DNA of 12,878 nt. Source: an uncultured Ureaplasma sp. (lineage in GTDB: Bacteria > Bacillota_I > Bacilli_A > Mycoplasmatales > Mycoplasmoidaceae). Location of the stretch: assembly GCA_910589685.1 (NCBI GenBank), contig CAJUTA010000021.1, positions 1 to 12,878 on the forward strand, written 5' to 3'. Of the stretch, positions 1 to 9,819 are shown in pieces (position 1 is the first letter of the stretch; each line of letters begins with the position of its first letter). The position numbers were made by a program, and so were the translations under genes. Under the pieces are notes generated by a model. The model was not told the origin of the DNA and made no database searches. It saw only the letters and a list, made by a program, of their open reading frames with translations.

Positions 1-128
1 ATGACAAAGAACTTGCTCGTCAATTAAAATTAAACCAAAAAAGAATGGAACGTCGTAATGCTCGTTTAGCAAAAGAAAAAGCTAAAAATGAGTTAAAAGA
101 AGAAAATAAAAAAAGTAATAAAGAATAA
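1..128 (+). CDS. C-terminal tail of an unidentified gene, highly charged
   Basis: Frame 3 is open from the window edge to a TAA at 126-128, giving the last 41 residues of a protein whose start lies outside. The tail is extremely polar: 10 Lys, 5 Arg, 7 Glu and 1 Asp among 41 residues, with no aromatic residues, and it would form a charged helix or disordered tail. It contains no motif I can assign to a family. It is the only plus-strand gene and converges on rnr, with 17 nt between the two stop codons. A strong hairpin with a short T-run follows from 152 and probably ends its transcript. Coding status is supported by the open frame, the composition and the terminator placement; function is unknown. 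Confidence 0.6.
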   Translation, partial: DKELARQLKLNQKRMERRNARLAKEKAKNELKEENKKSNKE

Positions 129-145
129 TTATTTAATCTACTAAT

Positions 146-2302
146 TTAATTAATGACCTTAAAATCAATTTTACGGTCATTTTTATTTGCAGATACAACT
201 TGAATTTTCACACGTTTTCCCATTGTGTAGACTTTTTGATTGCGTCTACCAATAATGGTAATTGTTTCAGGATTAAACGTATAAAAATCATCGTCTAATG
301 ATCTAATTGTAACTAACCCTTCAATCATGTTATCTAATTCAACAAAGAATCCAAATGAAGTAATTGTGCTAATAACACCTTCATATATATCACCAACATG
401 ATATGACATATATTCTGCAAATTTCATTGAATTGACATCTCTTTCGCATGAAACTTGTCTGATTTCTGTGAAATTACATTGTTCAACTACTTCAGGCAAT
501 CTTTCTAAAACAATATTACGTTCATTATTAGTAAATTTATCAGGAGTAAAAACAAACATTCATAGTATTCGATGAATATATAGATCTGAATAACGACGAA
601 TTGGCGAAGTAAAATGAGTATAGTTGAAGATAGCTAAACCAAAATGTCCAATATTATTTACTGAATATTTTGCTTTTTGCATCGTTCTCAACAAGATCTT
701 ATTAAATAAAGAAAATTCTTGATGATCTTTATTTTTATTAATTAAATTTAAAAATGATTTTGATTGTAAATTTGCATAATCAATTTCCGAATAAAAGCCC
801 AATTTTTTTGACTCTATTTTAAAATTTTCAATTTTCTTTGTATCTGGTTTATCATGAATTCGATAAATGAAATCTAGATTATGTTTCTTGGCAAATAAAG
901 TAACAGCTTCGTTTGCAGCAACCATAAAATCTTCAATCATTTTTTGAGCAGTTCCACTTTTCTTAATGTCAATAGAAATTGGTACTCCATTTTCATCTAA
1001 AGTAATTTTTGGTTCTTTAATATCAAATTCAATATATCCTGCATCATATTTATGTTTTCGCAAAATATGATGTAATTCTAGACAATCATTAAGTTCATCT
1101 TTAATTTCTTGTTTCACATCATTTAATTGATTTGTTCCATCAAAATACGCATTAACTTCATCATATGAAAAACGTCTCTTATTTAACATAATTGCAGGAT
1201 AGACATCAAAATTAACTATATCACCATTTTTGTTAATATCAATTTCTGCTGTTAAACAAAATTTCTCTTCATCTTGATTTAATGAACATAAACAATCTGA
1301 AATATTATTAGGTAACATTGGAACAACACGATCAACTAAATATATTGAAGTTCCACGATTTAGAGCGGAGTTATCTAACTCTGTATTTAATCTTACATAA
1401 TAAGAAACATCAGCAATACAAACATATAATTTATAATTACCATTATCTTGCTTTTCTACACATATTGCATCATCTAAATCTTTTGATGTGGCAGGATCAA
1501 TTGTGATAATATTTTTACTTCTTAAATCTTTACGAATTTTTAGTTGTTCTTCATTTAAATTAAATGATAAATTTTCAGATTCATTAATTGCATCGTTATT
1601 GAAAAAAATTTCTGCTCCATTATCATAAACAATAGATTCAATATCAGATCCTAATGAGTTTTTGTTACCAATAACTCTTGTGATTGTTGCATTAATTTTA
1701 TTTTTTTCAAAATAATTTATTTGTAATAAAACTTTATCACCATTTTTTGCAATATCAATATTCTCAATTACAATATCATGATATATTCTTGAGTCATCTG
1801 GAATTACTGTAGTATTACCAAATTCATCAATCAAAATTTCCACTACTATTACAGCTCGATTACGTTTAACAACTTCAACTACGCTTGCCTCACGTAATCC
1901 GTTTGGTATGTCTTTTTCAAGAAGTGCAAACTTTACTTGGTCTCCACGCAAAGCACCATTAACATGAATTTTATTAACATAAAATTCTTCAATGACATTT
2001 CCTTCATCATCAAATTGCTTGATATAACCATCTTTTTGTGAATTTATATTTATAAAACCTTCATAGATATTTGATAAATCAACTGGAGCATCAATATATC
2101 CTAAAACAACTTTATTATCAAAAGGATTTCTTAATTCACCAGTTTGTAGCATTAAATCAATTTGGTTATAAATAGAATTTTTATTTGTATATGGAAAACT
2201 ATTTAAATATTTTCTAACTAGAACTGGAATAGGAATCTTTCGATTACCATCATCAATAATAATTTGAATTATCTTGCTTTTTATATCAGAATTATTATTC
2301 AT
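146..2302 (-). CDS. rnr: Ribonuclease R (RNase II/RNB family 3'-5' exoribonuclease)
   Basis: A hydrolytic 3'-5' exoribonuclease that degrades structured RNA; in mycoplasmas it is thought to be the main or only processive exoribonuclease. The 718-residue product has an N-terminal winged-helix-like segment (about 10-60), cold-shock OB folds, the RNB catalytic domain and a C-terminal S1 domain (about 635-715). The active-site Asp set D269, D275, D277 and D278 has the same spacing as D201, D207, D209 and D210 of E. coli RNase II, and the HFTSPIRRYSDL motif is intact. UGA at 560-562 encodes Trp581, directly after YIHRIL; under the standard code the gene would split there. I chose the ATG at 2300-2302, 4 nt after the secG stop, over an in-frame TTG at 2318-2320 that would overlap secG. 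No clear Shine-Dalgarno is visible. The protein ends right after the S1 domain, without the Lys-rich tail of many bacterial RNase R proteins. Confidence 0.95.
152..188 (+). terminator. Rho-independent terminator of the plus-strand gene, inside the 3' end of rnr
   Basis: Bases 152-158 (AATGACC) pair with 175-181 (GGTCATT). After one mismatch (159/174) the stem continues with 160-164 against 169-173, closing on a four-base loop at 165-168. On the plus strand it is followed by TTTTATTT, so it fits an intrinsic terminator 23 nt after the stop codon at 126-128. On the minus strand the hairpin is followed by a mixed A/T sequence without a T-run, so it is a poor terminator for rnr. The whole stem lies within the final codons of rnr. 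Confidence 0.65.
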
Positions 2303-2306
2303 AATT

Positions 2307-2543
2307 TTATTTAAGAACAATCTTTAATATAAGAGCAATAACAACTAAACAAAAAGCAAGAATAATCATTGTTATTTGAAATATTTTTGTTCAACCACGA
2401 TCTTTGGTTTTCTTGAATATTTCCATATCCTGACCACTCATAGTTGTAATTCCTGAACTAGAACCAGATTTAGACAACAAAAGACCAATAATTATACATA
2501 TTGCTGCAAAAACAATACAAATAATAAATATTGCATTACTCAT
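2307..2543 (-). CDS. secG: SecG, preprotein translocase subunit
   Basis: A small membrane subunit of the SecYEG channel that aids SecA-driven protein export. The 78-residue product has the SecG layout: a first membrane helix (about 4-23), a polar Ser/Gly-rich linker with a TMSGQDMEIFKK stretch and a basic RGW segment, and a second membrane helix (about 52-75). The Trp codon is UGA at 2391-2393. The start ATG at 2541-2543 is preceded by a GAAAGG Shine-Dalgarno (2554-2559) and a TATAAT box. rnr follows after 4 nt, the secG-rnr pairing seen in many Firmicutes. Assignment rests on length, topology and neighbourhood, as SecG is poorly conserved in sequence. Confidence 0.85.
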
Positions 2544-2553
2544 TATTTATTGA

Positions 2554-2559
2554 CCTTTC
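2554..2559 (-). promoter_or_regulatory. Ribosome binding site of secG
   Basis: The minus strand reads GAAAGG here, 10 nt before the secG ATG. It supports the ATG at 2541-2543 as the start of this short gene. Confidence 0.6.
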
Positions 2560-2562
2560 TTA

Positions 2563-2579
2563 CTAAAATTATATTTTAG
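2563..2579 (-). promoter_or_regulatory. Candidate promoter of secG-rnr: TATAAT within a perfect palindrome
   Basis: The minus strand carries a consensus TATAAT at 2568-2573, 24 nt upstream of the secG start and just outside the polC stop (2587-2589). No -35 hexamer stands out at normal spacing, which is usual for mycoplasma promoters. The box sits inside the inverted repeat CTAAAAT (2563-2569) / ATTTTAG (2573-2579) with a 3-base centre. The repeat could be an operator, a weak hairpin, or chance in an AT-rich spacer. Confidence 0.35.
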
Positions 2580-2586
2580 CAATAAA

Positions 2587-5500
2587 TTAAAATTTAATAT
2601 CAAAGATATTTATTTGAGCACTATCTCTTAAAGAATCTAAAATTTCCAATTCTTCCATTTTTTTAATATGTTGTTTAGATACTTTTGTTCTTTCAATAAA
2701 ATCAATCTTATTTGTAAATTCTTTTAATTTTCTCGCTTCAACTATTGAATTTGCAATTGAATCTCCTAATCCATCTATTGTTCTAAATGGACAAATTAAA
2801 GCCTTATCCTCATAATCTATAACAAAATTTCTAGAATCTGATTTTTGGACATCAATCATTTTAAATTTAAAACCACGAGCATACATTTCGATTGCAACTT
2901 CATAAATTGATAGCAAGTCTTTTTGCTTTGTTGTAACAGGTTCTTTTTTTCTAATTAATTCATTAATATGATTATATTCATCTCTAATTTGATCAAGTGT
3001 TGTACATAATAATTCAAGATTAAATACATCAGTTCGAATTGTAAAATAGGCTGAATAATACTCTAATGGATAATTTAATTTATATCAAGCAAATTTTCAT
3101 GCATGCATTACATAAGCAGTTGCATGTGCTTTGGGGAACATATATTTGATCTTGTTGCATGAATCAATATATCATTGTGGAACATTATTTTGTAAAAGTA
3201 AATCATTATATTCTTCTTTAATCTTTTTACCTTTACGAACATCTTCCATAATATTGAAAGCAATTTTTGGTTCAATATTATGTTTTATCAAATATGACAT
3301 AATATCATCACGACAGGCAATAATTTCATTTAATCCCATTCCATTATCAATCAATGATTTTGCGTTTCCAATCCAAACATCAGTTCCATGTGATAAACCA
3401 GATATTCTAATTAAATCAGCAAAAGTTTTTGGTTTGGTATCTCTTAACATTTCACGGACAAATTTTGTCCCATACTCTGGAATAGAATAAGCTCCTGTTG
3501 TTTCGCCTAAAATATCTGACGATTTTACATTTAATTCTTCATTACTACTAAATAAACTAATGGTTCTTAAATCATAATGAGGGATATTTTTTTCATCAAC
3601 ATTTGTTAAATCTTTTAAGATTTTTAAAATTGTGGGATTATCATGTCCCAAAATATCAAATTTCAATAAATTATCATGGATATGTTCAAAAGCAAAATGT
3701 GTTGTATATCAATTTTGTTCAAAATCATCAGCAGGAAAATTATAAGGCGTAAAATCAAAAATTGTCATATCACTTGGAACAACAATAATACCCCCTGGGT
3801 GTTGGCCAGTTGTTCTTTTAACATCAACACATTTTGTTGCATATCTTTCAATTTCAGAATACTTCTTTTCTTTATCAATTAATTCAAAATATGATCTTGC
3901 ATTTGCATACGAAGTTTTTTCTGCAATTGTAGAAATTGTTCCAGCTCGATAAGTGTATTCTTTACCAAACATACTTTTAATAAACTCATGAGCTTTATTT
4001 TGATAATCACCAGAGAAATTTAAATCAATATCAGGTACCTTATCACCATAAAAACCTAGAAATACTTCAAATAGAATATTATGGCCTTCTCCTTGCATAT
4101 CAGCACCACATTTTGGACATTTAATAATCGGTAAATCATAACCATCTTCAATTGATGAATCAATTTCAAAATTACTAAATTGACATTTTGTACATAAATA
4201 ATGGGGTGGAAGAGGATTGACATCTGTAATATTCAAAAATGTTGCAACAATTGAAGAACCAACAGACCCACGTGAACCAACTACATAACCATCATCAATT
4301 GATTCTTTAACTAATAAATATGAAATTCAATAAACAACAGCATACCCATGATTAATAATTGAATCCAATTCCTTTTTAATTCTATTTTCAACAATTTCAG
4401 GTAAATTATCACCATACATTTTATGTGCATTAGAATAAACTTTTTCTCTAATTTTTTCATTAACACCTGGAATAAATGGTGGATATAGTTTTTCTTTTAT
4501 TGGAGTAATAGGGAAATTAAATAATTCTAAAATTTTATTTGGATTATTAATAACGACGTCATTAATAACTTGTGAATCATTCAAAAAAGAAAATTCAGAT
4601 AACATTTGTTCAGTTGTTCTATAATGCATTTTAGGACCAGTACCATAATTTTTAAATCTGTGGTTTCGTTTGTTCAAAATTGGAAGATTTACATACAAAT
4701 TATGAAATTGCTTTTCATTTTCAGTTAAATAATAAGCATTTGATGATGCTACAACTAATTTATTTTGTTTATTAGCAGAATCAATAATTCTATTTATTGC
4801 AATATGAAATTCTTCGCTACTTATATTGTCATTTTTAATTTCATGATAGAAACCATCAGGTGGACAAATACTAATAAAGTCATATTTATTAATAGCATCA
4901 TCTAATTGATTATTAGTTTTAGTTAAAGCACAATTAATAACATCATTTTCAATTGGTAAATTTGTAATTAATAAATTTTTATGATACTCATTTAATATTT
5001 CTCAAGTAATTGTTGGCCGAGATGAAAAATGATCAGTATGTGATAAAGATACTAATTTATAGATGTCACGTATTCCTTCTTGATTTTTTACATAAACATT
5101 GACAAAACTACCGCGAGTTGCAAAACGTAATTGTTTATTTTGGATAAAATCATTAATTTCATTTATGTTGTGACAATTTTTTTCATCAAGCATTTTAATG
5201 AATTCTAATCATACATCAGATAATAATTTAGCATCATAGTCTGCCCGGTGTGCACTATCTAAATCATAAGATAATTTTAATTTTCTTGAAATCATCTCTA
5301 ATGAATGTGATTTAAATCCTTCATTAATTGAACGGCTTATAAACAATGTATCAATTAGGCAATTTTTTAGTGGCGGCAAATTATATTGATTCAATTTTGT
5401 ATTTATAAAATTGAAGTCAAAATCAATCCCATTATGAGCAACTAAAATATCATCACCAATAAAATTAAGAATTTTATTTAGACCTTCTTCTTGAGAACAT

Positions 5501-6822
5501 GCATTTTCTAGATCTGATTCATAAATTTTTGTAATTTCACTAATTTTTGGAGACAACTTGTCATTTGGTTTTATAAAAAATTGAACACTTTCAACAATAG
5601 TATTATTTCTAATTTTAATTGCCCCAAATTCAATAATGTCATTAAAAAATGGATATAAACCGGTTGTTTCCAAGTCAAATACAACATAAGTCGATTCTTC
5701 TAAATTTGCATTTACCGGATTTAAAACTGCATTAATTTTTTCTGGTAAAATTTCCATTTCAACTCCATATATTGGTTGAATGGAAGTGTTCTTAAATTTT
5801 TTGTAAACATCTGGAAAATTTTGCACATTGTAACGATCAGTAATTGCAAAATGTGTAAATTTATTTTCATCTAAAAAATCTTTTAAACTATCTAAATCAA
5901 TTAAACCATCATAACTAGACATTTTTGTATGAACATTTAATTCAAATCTAGGTGGATCAGTAACTTCTTTTTTTTGTTTTTCTAAGATCTTATATTTTTT
6001 CAAATCTCCTGAAATCTGAGATGAATTGTCATATTTATCATTTATCAATTTAATTGTTAAATGAACATAATCATTAATTTTTATTGGAAAAACATTTTGT
6101 AAACTAGTATAGTATTTTTTCACACTAATTGAATCATTACCATCAGTAACATAGTATGTATAAATGAAACCATTTCGTGTTTTAATTGAATGAATATTAA
6201 AGATTGTTCCTTCAATAATTGCTTCTCCTTGTTGCAAAGACAAATCTGAAATAGGAGTAATGCAATCTAAATTTTCATCTTTTAATTTTTGATCTTCTAC
6301 AAAAATAATTGGTTGTTCAAGTTCAATTTTATTTTTAATTTTTTCAATTGATTTTTCATCAAGAATGAATTTAATATCATTTGTTAAAATTTTTAGTTGT
6401 TTATTTAAATATTTAAACAATTCTTCTTTAATATTTGTTAAGTAATTAAGTTGAAATTCATTGTGATAATAAATTATTAAATTATTTGATGAAATTTCAA
6501 AATTAATAAAATTAAAAATTTTTAAAATTTCTTGACATTTATTGATATTAAAAAAATGATACAAACATTTTTTTAAATCATCTAAATCCACTTTCTCTAA
6601 TGAAATTATTGGATTTAAATAAATATTTTTACTTTCATTATTGAAATTATTAATATTTAACAATAATTGAAGTGGTAATTGATGATCTAAATTAATATTG
6701 ATATTTAAATTCCCATCATCATTAGAAATACTAAAATCTTTAGTTGCATCCAATATCTCATTGATTTCAGAGTCACTAAATTTTGATAATACTTTTAAAG
6801 TATCAAAAAGTTTATTCTTCAT
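2587..6822 (-). CDS. polC: DNA polymerase III alpha subunit, PolC type (Gram-positive replicase)
   Basis: The replicative DNA polymerase of low-GC Gram-positives, with built-in 3'-5' proofreading. The 1411-residue product is close to Bacillus PolC in length. Order: N-terminal domain; OB fold (about 200-285); PHP part 1 (about 292-375); inserted DEDD exonuclease with D383/E385 in FDLETTG, the HNGIDFDF motif and H525/D530; PHP part 2; polymerase with a zinc finger (C877, C880, C902, C905), catalytic D931 and D933 in PDIDLNF, GQHPGGIIVVP, and D1056 in KFDILGHD. A clamp-binding QINIF motif lies near the C-terminus. The PHP metal-binding residues appear substituted. UGA Trp codons occur at 3172, 3709, 4327, 5002 and 5209. 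I chose the ATG at 6820-6822 because GGAG (6829-6832) lies 6 nt before it; an in-frame ATG at 6832-6834 would add four residues. It overlaps the dxr end by 11 nt. Confidence 0.97.
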
Positions 6823-7927
6823 TTTTAACTCCATAATGCAAACAAAAATCTTTTTCAATTTCTAATTTTATCTTATAAATATCATTCCAATCATTGATAA
6901 CAAAACTTTGATATTTTGAAATATATTCATCAATTATCAAACTAATTTCATTAAATTTAATTAAATTATTTTTATACATCTTAATTAAATAATCATCAAG
7001 TAAAACAATGATTAAACCAATAATATAATTATTTGTCTTAATAAGTTGATTAGATCACTTAATTGGAAGTCATTTTTCTTCATTAATTTTGTCAAAATAA
7101 AGATTAATATTAGTTAAATCTAATTTATTAGGTAAATCTAATTTAGTAACAGCAAAATCATTAAGAGCAAGTGAAATAGGAATACGCATATCAGGATATG
7201 ACATATTGGTTATAAATGTCCCGTCAACTAATTCAATCATGGCATGAACAATTGATTGTGGATGATAGATTGCCTCAATTTCATATTTATTGAATAAATA
7301 ATATGCTTCTATTATTTCAAAACATTTATTAATAAGGGTAGCAGAATCTATTGATATCTTCTCTCCCATTTGTCAGTTTGGATGCTTTATAGCATCAGAA
7401 AACTTTTTATTCTCTAGTTCTTTTTTTTCTAAAAAATAAAATGGGCCACCACTAGCTGTAATATAAATTTTTTTAATTCCATTTTTAATTTTAGAAATTA
7501 AATAATAAAGTGATGAATGCTCACTATCAATAGGATATAATTTTCAATTTGGATTATTTGAAATATATTCATTAATAAATTTACCAGCTATGACTAAAGA
7601 TTCTTTATTAGCAAGTGCTAAATTAATTTTATATTTTATTGACAATTGAGTAATATGAATTCCAGCAAAACCTGTAATTGCATTAACAATTAAATCTGGT
7701 TTGCACTTTTTTATCATTTCTTCATAATTAGAAACTGTATTTAAATCAGTAAATTTTGGACTATATATTTCAATTTTCTTATTTTGTAAATTTTTAATTT
7801 TTTCTGCCAAAGAAAAATTAGAATTAAAAGTCATCCCACATAATTCTAAATTATCTTGTTCGCAAATAACATTGTATGCTTGTTGCCCAATTGAACCAGT
7901 AATTCCAAAAATAATAATTTTTTTCAT
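6812..7927 (-). CDS. dxr: 1-deoxy-D-xylulose 5-phosphate reductoisomerase
   Basis: Converts DXP to 2-C-methyl-D-erythritol 4-phosphate with NADPH, the committed step of the MEP isoprenoid pathway, in the cytosol. The 371-residue product has the N-terminal nucleotide fold (GITGSIGQQ), LANKESLVIAG, the metal-site motif PIDSEHSS, TASGGPF, HPNWQMGEKISIDSATLINK with the loop His and Trp, the downstream Glu, and HPQSIVHAMIE followed by PDMRIPI. All catalytic and metal-binding positions I can place are kept. The C-terminal helical domain is divergent: the usual LNAANE motif is replaced around residues 304-318. UGA encodes Trp at 7070-7072, 7055-7057 and elsewhere; TGG is also used (6887-6889). The ATG at 7925-7927 follows the cdsA stop by 8 nt, with no clear Shine-Dalgarno; the stop (6812-6814) lies within polC. 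Confidence 0.93.
6829..6832 (-). promoter_or_regulatory. Ribosome binding site that decides the polC start
   Basis: GGAG on the minus strand lies 6 nt before the ATG at 6820-6822. It overlaps the alternative ATG at 6832-6834 and so favours the shorter protein. The site is inside the last codons of dxr. Confidence 0.6.
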
Positions 7928-7935
7928 AACATTTT

Positions 7936-9036
7936 TTACTCAAAGAAAACAATTGTATTAGCAAACAATGCTATAACAAAACTTAAAACAAAATAAAAAC
8001 TAATAACTACAGAATGTGAATCAATTCTATCAATAATTCCACCATGTCCTGGAATTAAATATCCATAGTCTTTAATTCGATATTTTCGTTTAAATCAACT
8101 AAATGATAAATCTCCAAAAACTGACAATAAAGATAAAATAATTGTTACAAAGGTCATAAGAATTCATCATTGAACAGTGTTGTGATTAAAGCTTCCATTT
8201 TGAATACCGGAATTAGTAATATGTTGAAATTGAATTCCCATAATTTGTTTAAGGACATCTGGTTCGTGTTTGATATATGAAAAACTAAATAAAATCAATA
8301 ATGCTAATCCCGCTGTAATAATTTGACCAATTGCAAAACCTTCTCATGTTTTTTTAGGACTAATTTTAGGGGCCATTTTATGTCTTCCAAATAATAATCC
8401 ACCAAAATAAGAAAAACTATCACAACCAATAACAATTAACATTAATCAAAGTAAAACTAACCATCCTCTAGTAAATAAGAAAAATAATGAAGATAAAAAG
8501 AAGCCGCTAGTTACACCAACAATTAAATTAAGGATAATTCAATTTTTAAATGTCATCTCGTGATTTATTCATAACAATAATGTATTAATAATAACTGTTA
8601 ATAGAATTGAACAACCTAATACAATTGCAAAAATATTTGTTACAGTATTTAATTGATTAATTCGATTGCCAATTTCAATTGATATATATCCATAATATTT
8701 TAAAAAATATACCATTGTTGGAGCATAAATTAAAATAATGGAGCATGACAAAATTAATAAATATGATATTTTATTAAATTTAAAAAAGATATTATTAATT
8801 TCACGAGCAACAATAAAAATAAATGGAAGTAAATATATTAGCAGTACCCAACCAAATGCTGTAACAATTATTGGATTTGTAATTGGAGATCAATTATTTG
8901 TTTTGTCAGATAAAATTCCAAAAAGAAATAAAAAAATAAAAAATGAAGCAATAAAAATTGATGATAATAATCGCTCTTTCATTGTTTTTTTATTACTGTT
9001 AGAAATTTTATTTCTTTGCAATTTAATGAATGACAT
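7936..9036 (-). CDS. cdsA: Phosphatidate cytidylyltransferase (CDP-diglyceride synthase)
   Basis: Forms CDP-diacylglycerol from phosphatidic acid and CTP in the cell membrane, the precursor of phosphatidylglycerol and cardiolipin. The 366-residue product has a basic N-terminus followed by many hydrophobic segments. The family signature lies near the C-terminus (about residues 306-340): SWFKRK, then KDYG, then PGHGGIIDRID, with His331 in the HGG triplet. FGRHKMAPKISPKKTWEG upstream is also typical of CdsA. It is about 100 residues longer than Bacillus CdsA (roughly 270), the extra length lying in the N-terminal membrane part. The ATG at 9034-9036 is 2 nt after the uppS stop, so translational coupling is likely; there is no strong Shine-Dalgarno. 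Position between uppS and dxr matches the Firmicutes order. Confidence 0.93.
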
Positions 9037-9038
9037 AA

Positions 9039-9785
9039 TTATTTACCAAATCTTCTCTTTCGATTCAAGAATTCAATTAAATCAAAATTTAACTTAGATA
9101 TTGAATAACTTGGTCAATAACATCTATGAAAAATTAATTCAGCATAAGATGATTCTAAAAGCATAAAATTGCTTAAACGCTTTTCATTTCCTGTTCTAAT
9201 TAATAAATCGATTGGTCCTAAATTAAATGGATCTAATTTGTTCATCAAAATAGATAAATCTATTGATTTAGATTGTTCTAATAAGATGTTATTAATTGCT
9301 TCTACAACTTTTTGTTGGGAACCATAGTTTAACAAAACTTGTAGCTTAGTACTAGTATTATTAATTGTTTTATTCATTAAATATTTTGCTTTTTCTATTA
9401 TTAAATTATCCAGCTTGTTTTCAAAACCATTTCAAATAAATTGAACATTATTTTCCATTAATCAATTTTCAAATTTTGAATCATTCAATTGATCTTTCAT
9501 AAGATTCATTAGATAATTAATTTCATCATTATTACGATTTCAATTTTCTGTTGAGAAAGCATAAAATGACATTGCTTTTATATGAAATTTTTTGACTGCA
9601 TAATTTATGATTTTATGCATTGTATTCAAACCTTTTTTATGACCTGAAATAGGTGATAAAAACCGATGTTTCGCTCAACGACGATTTCCATCCATTATAA
9701 AACCAATATGATTAATCTTAGTTATCGATTTAAGAACTTTGGAATATTTATTTGAAATATACAATGCATGTAAAGGAATATTCAT
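9039..9785 (-). CDS. uppS: Polyprenyl (undecaprenyl) diphosphate synthase, cis-prenyltransferase
   Basis: Adds isopentenyl units in cis to farnesyl diphosphate to make the long polyprenyl carrier lipid. The 248-residue product has the family motifs: IGFIMDGNRRWAK with catalytic Asp32, SGHKKG, FYAFSTENWNR, and LLIRTGNEKRLSNFML, ending WPS...FLNRKRRFGK. In the fourth motif the usual R-T-S-G-E reads R-T-G-N-E, keeping both Arg, the Glu and the Ser that bind diphosphate. The Trp at 9114-9116 is UGA. The ATG at 9783-9785 gives about 26 residues before the first motif, normal for the family. No Shine-Dalgarno is visible. In an organism without peptidoglycan the product probably serves glycan or lipoglycan export or another carrier role; this is inference. 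Confidence 0.93.
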
Positions 9786-9819
9786 AATATAAATATTTAA
9801 TTAACAACTTTTAACAAAA

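Noticed and set aside
129..145. An smpB gene downstream of rnr, as in Bacillus
   Set aside because: Only 17 nt separate rnr from the convergent plus-strand gene, whose visible 41-residue tail shows no SmpB motif that I can identify.
2303..2320. TTG start for rnr at 2318-2320
   Set aside because: It would overlap the secG end by 14 nt and add only six residues; the ATG at 2300-2302 is 4 nt after the secG stop.
3131..3490. Plus-strand open frames at 1318-1506, 3131-3490, 3676-3882, 8738-9097 and 11645-12019
   Set aside because: Each lies opposite a well-conserved minus-strand gene (rnr, polC, cdsA/uppS, tsf), has no ribosome binding site or recognisable motif, and has composition expected of an antisense shadow.
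2587..6822. polC as a broken pseudogene with many stops
   Set aside because: Every break is a TGA, the segments join in one frame and align in order to the whole PolC protein, and UGA is used as Trp in all neighbouring genes.
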